Assembly (NCBI RefSeq): GCF_037479095.1
Contig: NZ_JBBGZW010000001.1
Coordinates: 1,054,001-1,118,000 of the forward strand
DNA length: 64,000 nucleotides
DNA from: Pantoea nemavictus
GTDB lineage: Bacteria; Pseudomonadota; Gammaproteobacteria; Enterobacterales; Enterobacteriaceae
Reading direction: 5' to 3'
Shown here: positions 59,339 through 64,000 of the stretch, piece after piece
Numbering within the stretch: position 1 is the first letter of the stretch
Layout of the letters: each line of letters starts with the position of its first letter
Program-made: the position numbers and the translations under genes
Notes under the pieces: generated by a model
Told to the model about the DNA's origin: nothing
Seen by the model: only the letters and a program-made list of their open reading frames with translations
Databases searched by the model: none

Positions 59339-62068
59339 ATGACCAAATACAGCCTGCGGGCGCGAATGATGATTTTGATACTGGCGCCAACGCTGATGAT
59401 TGGTCTGCTGCTCAGTACCTTCTTCGTGGTGCATCGCTACAACGAATTACAGCATCAGGTGCATGACGCAGGTGCAAATATTATCGAACCGCTGGCGGTT
59501 TCCAGTGAATACGGCATGACGTGGCATAATCGCGATGCGATTCGCGAGTTAGTCAGTCTGCTGCATCGTCGTCACTCCAATATTGTCCGTGCCATCACCA
59601 TTTTCGACAACAACAATCACGTCTACGTCACCTCGAATAACAATCAAAATCTGGCGCTGCTGCAAAAAGAGGACATCTCGACATTGGAAGATGGCGTCTC
59701 CGTCGAGCGGCAAGGCAATTTGATGATTTTGCGCACGCCGATCATCTCTGAGCGCTACTCGGTAGATGAGTTGCCGGGCGAGGACGCCAAGCCGGCAGGC
59801 AATCCGTTAGGTTATGTGGCCATCGAGTTGGATCTGCAATCGGTACGACTGGAGCAGTACAAAGAGGTGTTTGTCGCCACGCTGCTGCTGCTGTTCTGCC
59901 TGTGCATCGCCATGCTGTTTGCCTATCGCCTGATGCGCGATGTCACCGGGCCGATTCGCAATATGGTAACCACCGTTGACCGCATTCGCCGTGGTCAGCT
60001 CGACAGCCGCGTGGATGGTTACATGCTCGGCGAGCTGAGTATTCTGAAGAACGGCATTAACGCCATGGCGATGTCGCTCACCGCCTATCACGAAGAGATG
60101 CAGCAGAACATCGACCAGGCCACTTACGATCTGCGCGAAACGCTGGAACAGCTGGAAATTCAGAACGTTGAGCTGGATCTGGCGAAAAAGCGTGCGCAGG
60201 AAGCGGCGCGCATCAAATCAGAGTTTCTCGCCAACATGTCACATGAGCTGCGCACGCCGCTGAATGGCGTCATCGGCTTTACCCGTCAGATGCTGAAAAC
60301 CGGGCTGAGCACCAACCAGCGCGACTACATGAGCACCATCGAGCGCTCGGCCAATAACCTGCTGAGCATCATCAACGACGTGCTCGACTTTTCGAAACTG
60401 GAAGCCGGTAAGCTGGTATTGGAATCCATACCGTTCCCGCTACGCGCCACGCTGGATGAGACGCTGGTGCTGCTGGCGCCCTCCGCCCATGACAAAGGTC
60501 TGGAAATCACCGTCTGCCTGGAAAAACAGGTGCCGGATAATGTGATTGGCGATCCGTTGCGCCTGCAGCAGATCATGATCAACCTGATCGGTAACGCGAT
60601 TAAATTCACCGAGCACGGTCATATCGATCTGCGCGTTGAGGTGCGCAGCCTTAGTGCCACGCGCGTCGAGCTGGAGATTCAGGTGCATGACACCGGCATT
60701 GGCATCTCCGAACAGCAGCAGTCGCAGCTGTTCCAGGCGTTCCGGCAAGCTGATGCCAGCATTACGCGGCGTCATGGCGGCACCGGGTTAGGACTGGTGA
60801 TCACCCAGAAACTGGTGAGCGAAATGGGCGGTGAAATTGCCTTCCATAGCCGTCCGAACCAGGGTTCGACTTTCTGGGTGCATATTCATCTCGATCTCAA
60901 CCCGAACGCGCCCGCCATTCCGCGCATGCTGGACGATTTGCGCGCCACACCGCTGGCCTATATTGAACCGCATCCGGCGGTGGCCAAAGCGGTGCAGGAG
61001 ATGCTTAGCATCACGCCATTACAGGTACAGCACTTCTCCAGCCTCGAAGAGCTGCCCGATACGCACTTCCCGCTGCTGCTGATGGGTTTACCGGTCACCG
61101 AACCACATCCTGCTACGTTACCGGATGCGCTTATCCAACGCCTGCGTGGGCATGCCGATTCGGTGCTGCTGGCGCTGCCCAGCGACATGATGCTGTTTGC
61201 CGACGACCTACGAGCTCGCGGCATTGCCGGGTGTATCGCCAAGCCGGTTTCACTGACGCGTCTGCTGCCGATGCTGTTGGACCTGCATGACTGGCAACGC
61301 GATGCGCTACCGCGCGGTGCCCGTCAGCCGTTAACGGTGATGGCGGTGGATGACAATCCCGCCAACCTGAAACTGATTGGCGCGCTGCTTGAGGAGCAGG
61401 TGCAGCACATCATTCTGTGCGATAACGCCGAGCAGGCGATTCGTCAGGCGCGCCTGCACAAGCTGGACGTAATTTTGATGGATATTCAGATGCCGGATAT
61501 TGATGGCATTCGCGCCAGTGAAATTATCCGCAGCCTACCGCTGCATGCCACCACGCCGATTGTCGCGGTTACCGCACATGCGCTGGACGGCGAACGGGCG
61601 CAGTTGATCAACGCGGGCATGAATGATTATCTGGCGAAGCCGATTGATGAGGACAAACTGAGCCAGCTGCTGCAACGCTATGCACCGCATCGATCCGCTG
61701 CGCAGCCGCTGCAGCCGGAGGTTGCGCCTTCACTGGATTGGAGCTTAGCGCTGCGCCAGGCCGCGAATAAGGCCGATTTAGCCCGCGACCTGCTGCAAAT
61801 GCTGCTCGATTTTCTGCCGGAAGTGGAAGAACGCGTTGACCACGCGATGGCGAGTAATGATGTGGTTGGATTGCGCGAGATTATTCATAAGCTGCACGGC
61901 AGCGCCAGCTACAGCGGCGTGCCACGTTTGAAGCAGCTGTGTCAGCAATTAGAGAAAAGTTTGCATCAGGAGAGCGATATTGAGGCGCTCGAACCGGAGT
62001 TGCTGGAGCTGAGCGATGAGATGGCGAACGTCGCGCGGGAAGCGAGGAAGCTGCTAGCGTTGGGTTAA
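59339..62068 (+). CDS. barA: Hybrid sensor histidine kinase BarA
   Basis: A 909-residue tripartite kinase of the BarA-UvrY (GacS-GacA) pathway that controls CsrB/CsrC small RNAs. Two membrane segments flank a periplasmic sensor, then HAMP, HisKA with H302 in [16 protein letters not shown], HATPase, receiver with D715 in [13 protein letters not shown], and Hpt with H850 in [13 protein letters not shown]. The start at 59339 ([11 protein letters not shown]) matches E. coli. In E. coli gudP/gudD genes follow; here garK does. All phosphotransfer residues are present. Confidence 0.96.
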   Translation: MTKYSLRARMMILILAPTLMIGLLLSTFFVVHRYNELQHQVHDAGANIIEPLAVSSEYGMTWHNRDAIRELVSLLHRRHSNIVRAITIFDNNNHVYVTSNNNQNLALLQKEDISTLEDGVSVERQGNLMILRTPIISERYSVDELPGEDAKPAGNPLGYVAIELDLQSVRLEQYKEVFVATLLLLFCLCIAMLFAYRLMRDVTGPIRNMVTTVDRIRRGQLDSRVDGYMLGELSILKNGINAMAMSLTAYHEEMQQNIDQATYDLRETLEQLEIQNVELDLAKKRAQEAARIKSEFLANMSHELRTPLNGVIGFTRQMLKTGLSTNQRDYMSTIERSANNLLSIINDVLDFSKLEAGKLVLESIPFPLRATLDETLVLLAPSAHDKGLEITVCLEKQVPDNVIGDPLRLQQIMINLIGNAIKFTEHGHIDLRVEVRSLSATRVELEIQVHDTGIGISEQQQSQLFQAFRQADASITRRHGGTGLGLVITQKLVSEMGGEIAFHSRPNQGSTFWVHIHLDLNPNAPAIPRMLDDLRATPLAYIEPHPAVAKAVQEMLSITPLQVQHFSSLEELPDTHFPLLLMGLPVTEPHPATLPDALIQRLRGHADSVLLALPSDMMLFADDLRARGIAGCIAKPVSLTRLLPMLLDLHDWQRDALPRGARQPLTVMAVDDNPANLKLIGALLEEQVQHIILCDNAEQAIRQARLHKLDVILMDIQMPDIDGIRASEIIRSLPLHATTPIVAVTAHALDGERAQLINAGMNDYLAKPIDEDKLSQLLQRYAPHRSAAQPLQPEVAPSLDWSLALRQAANKADLARDLLQMLLDFLPEVEERVDHAMASNDVVGLREIIHKLHGSASYSGVPRLKQLCQQLEKSLHQESDIEALEPELLELSDEMANVAREARKLLALG

Positions 62069-62089
62069 TGCGCTGCGGTGATGGATCCG

Positions 62090-62144
62090 GTCGGCATAAA
62101 TGCCGCCCCTACGGCGGCATTTGTAGGGGCGCCATAGGGGCGAC
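62090..62144. repeat. GC-rich palindromic repeat after barA
   Basis: A repeat with CGGCATAAATGCCG, then CCCCTACGGCGGCATTTGTAGGGG. It is related in layout (CCCTAC...GTAGGG cores) to the REP-like units at 50.66 and 55.6 kb. It lies between convergent barA and garK and may serve as terminator. Confidence 0.6.
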
Positions 62145-62152
62145 CAAACTTC

Positions 62153-63292
62153 TTACAGCGCTTTACCCGCCTTTATCGTCGCCGCCACATTGCGCGCCGT
62201 CAGGCGCACATTCTGCGCCGCATTGGCCAGTGCTTCTTCCAGGGAACAGATGCTAAACAGCACGCTGAACACCGCATCCAGCCCATGCTGATGCACCACG
62301 CCAACATCGGCCGTCAAACTCCCGGCGATGCCAATCACCGGCTTGTGATACTGCTTAGCGACTTTCGCAACGCCGACCGGCACCTTGCCATTGACGCTTT
62401 GGCTGTCGATGCGCCCTTCGCCGGTAATCACCAGATCGGCATCTTTCACCTGCTCGGCCAGGCCCAACGCTTCGGTGACAATCTCAATGCCGCTGCGCAA
62501 CTCGGCCTGACAAAACGCATGCAAAGCCGCGCCCATGCCACCTGCCGCGCCGCCGCCGTCGATATGCAGCACATCAATATCCAAATCGCGATGAATAATC
62601 TGCGCGTAGTGTTCCAGGGCCTGATCCAGCTGCTGGACCAACGCTGGCGTCGCGCCCTTTTGCGGGCCGAAAATCGCCGACGCTCCTTTTTCACCGGTCA
62701 GCGGATTGGAGACATCGCAGGCAACCTCAAAACGGCACTGCTTAATACGGGGATCCAGCTGTGCGATATCAATCCGCGCCAGCTGCGGTAGCGCCCCGCC
62801 ACCGTAAGCAATTTGCTGACCCTGATCGTCCAGCAGATGCGCGCCCAGCGCCTGCATCATGCCGGAACCGCCATCATTGGTGGCGCTGCCGCCAATGCCG
62901 ATAATGACGTGATCGACTCCGCGGTCGAGTGCATCTTTAATCAGCTCGCCGGTGCCAAATGAAGTGGTAATCAGCGGATCGCGCTGCGCGGCGGGCACTA
63001 ACTCCAGCCCGCTGGCCGCCGCCATTTCAATGAACGCGGTGCGCTCATCACCTGACAAACCGTAGAACGCATCCACCGGCTTGCCGAGCGGTCCGGTGGC
63101 CGTCAGTCGGACAATGTTTCCCTGCGTTGCCGCCACCATCGCTTCAACCGTGCCTTCACCACCGTCGGCAACCGGTATTTTCACGTAGTCAGCTTCAGGA
63201 AAGATCTCGCGGAATCCCGCTTCAATCGCCGAAGCCACTTCCAGGGCGGATAAACTCTCTTTATATGAATCCGGTGCGATGACAATTTTCAT
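62153..63292 (-). CDS. garK: Glycerate kinase GarK
   Basis: A 379-residue glycerate 2-kinase of the GarK/GlxK family. MKIVIAPDSYKESLSA at the ATG 63292 is the family N-terminus; the frame opens 10 codons earlier but that part is not conserved. GIGGSATNDGGSGMMQAL and LVITGEGRIDSQ are its phosphate and nucleotide-binding motifs. With GarR upstream it finishes glucarate/galactarate breakdown to 2-phosphoglycerate, which Eno then handles. Confidence 0.92.
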   Translation of the reverse strand: MKIVIAPDSYKESLSALEVASAIEAGFREIFPEADYVKIPVADGGEGTVEAMVAATQGNIVRLTATGPLGKPVDAFYGLSGDERTAFIEMAAASGLELVPAAQRDPLITTSFGTGELIKDALDRGVDHVIIGIGGSATNDGGSGMMQALGAHLLDDQGQQIAYGGGALPQLARIDIAQLDPRIKQCRFEVACDVSNPLTGEKGASAIFGPQKGATPALVQQLDQALEHYAQIIHRDLDIDVLHIDGGGAAGGMGAALHAFCQAELRSGIEIVTEALGLAEQVKDADLVITGEGRIDSQSVNGKVPVGVAKVAKQYHKPVIGIAGSLTADVGVVHQHGLDAVFSVLFSICSLEEALANAAQNVRLTARNVAATIKAGKAL

Positions 63293-63344
63293 AGGCAATC
63301 CAGCGCGGTTGATGACGGACATCCGTCCTGCAAAGGCAGTGAGC

Positions 63345-63370
63345 CGTCCGGCATGCGCAGATGCCGGACG
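63345..63370. repeat. Hairpin between garR and garK
   Basis: CGTCCGGCAT-GCGCAG-ATGCCGGACG forms a perfect 10-bp stem with a 6-base loop in the 84-base gap between garR and garK. It lacks a T run, so it could stabilise the upstream message rather than end it. A second arm-like AGCCGTCC follows nearby. Confidence 0.7.
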
Positions 63371-63376
63371 CTTGCA

Positions 63377-64000
63377 CTACCGGGTGATCTCAACTTTCGC
63401 TAATTTTTCATAATAGCAGGCCAGCGCGCTATGGTCGGAAGTGCCCTGTCCGTCCACCTTCAGCGCCTGCATCATCTCCATCACCGCGGCGGTCAGCGGC
63501 AGATGCGCGCCAATTTCGTGGGAAGTATCCAGCGCGTTGGCCAGATCTTTGATATGCAGATCGATACGGAAACCCGGTTTAAAGTTGCGATCCAACACCA
63601 TCGGCGCTTTGGCATCCAGCACCGTACTGCCTGCCAGGCCGCCACGAATTGCCTGATACACCAGCTCAGGATTCACACCCGCCTTGGTCGCCAGCGACAG
63701 CGCTTCCGACATCGCCGCGATATTCAGCGCCACAATCACCTGGTTCGCCAGTTTGGTGACGTTGCCCGCGCCGATATCGCCGGTATGTACTACCGAACCC
63801 GCCATCGCTTTCATGATGTCGTAGCACTGATCGAACACCGCTTTATCGCCGCCGACCATCACCGACAAGGTACCCTCAATCGCCTTCGGCTCGCCGCCGC
63901 TTACCGGTGCATCGAGCATTTTGATGCCTTTGGCTGCCAGCGCATCGTGCACTTCACGGCTGGATAAGGGCGCGATAGAGCTCATATCGATAACAATCAG
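63377..64000 (-). CDS. garR: Tartronate semialdehyde reductase GarR, cut by the window edge
   Basis: The 207 C-terminal residues of a 2-hydroxy-3-oxopropionate reductase; the start lies beyond the right edge. DAPVSGGEPKAIEGTLSVMVGG and GAGNVTKLANQVIVALNIAA are typical of the beta-hydroxyacid dehydrogenases, the second including the catalytic Lys. It reduces tartronate semialdehyde to glycerate, which GarK then phosphorylates. The two are 84 bases apart in the same direction and probably belong to a sugar-acid operon starting outside the window. The symbol follows its partner garK; GlxR is the alternative. Confidence 0.88.
   Translation of the reverse strand: MIVIDMSSIAPLSSREVHDALAAKGIKMLDAPVSGGEPKAIEGTLSVMVGGDKAVFDQCYDIMKAMAGSVVHTGDIGAGNVTKLANQVIVALNIAAMSEALSLATKAGVNPELVYQAIRGGLAGSTVLDAKAPMVLDRNFKPGFRIDLHIKDLANALDTSHEIGAHLPLTAAVMEMMQALKVDGQGTSDHSALACYYEKLAKVEITR

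Overview
The window is a chromosomal segment of a member of the Enterobacterales, most likely Erwiniaceae (Pantoea or a near relative). Two things suggest this: near-complete similarity of many proteins to E. coli counterparts (MutS, RpoS, NlpD, Pcm, CysDNC, CysJIH, Eno, PyrG, RelA, RlmD, BarA), and a gene order like that of enteric bacteria but with local differences (cysG next to cysDNC, garK/garR after barA). The genus is inferred from memory of synteny and was not tested.

Bases 1 to about 22.7 kb are an accessory island. From the left it holds: an XRE-HTH protein fused to a dynamin-like GTPase; a probable replication initiator; an AlpA-type regulator; a small RHH-like protein; a first tyrosine recombinase; a RadC-type JAMM protein with a papain-fold peptidase-like gene and a DUF2787-like gene; a Mu-type repressor facing a Ner-type regulator; a run of small secreted or lipoprotein genes, several broken; a dead IS903; a divergent pair of unknown genes; and a complete rdrA-rdrB pair (RADAR antiphage system). 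Next come IS debris and a P4-type integrase whose 5' end lies about 220 bp before mutS. The left end of the island lies outside the window.

From 22.85 kb to the end is core genome: mutS facing rpoS; nlpD, pcm and surE; then truD, ispF, ispD, ftsB and ygbE; the assimilatory sulfate cluster (cysG, cysD, cysN, cysC); iap and a yciI-like gene; cysJIH; queD and queE; eno and pyrG; mazG and relA; rlmD; barA; and the glycerate genes garK and garR (garR runs off the right edge). Between surE and truD sits a five-gene carbohydrate operon: GH9 hydrolase, chitoporin-like porin, PTS IIBC, SIS-domain protein and LacI regulator, with a perfect LacI-type operator. I infer uptake and use of chitosan-type (glucosamine) or other beta-linked sugars.

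The strongest system is RADAR at 15.06-20.42 kb, a known defence family. The least understood parts near it are the divergent 497/370-aa gene pair (11.95-14.59 kb), the HTH-GTPase at the left end, and the JAMM/peptidase-like/DUF2787 cluster. Several genes between 8.6 and 11.7 kb carry single lesions: an in-frame stop, a poly-A frameshift and an amber codon in the transposase. That part of the island is decaying, or the assembly has errors there. No rRNA, tRNA or CRISPR array was recognised.
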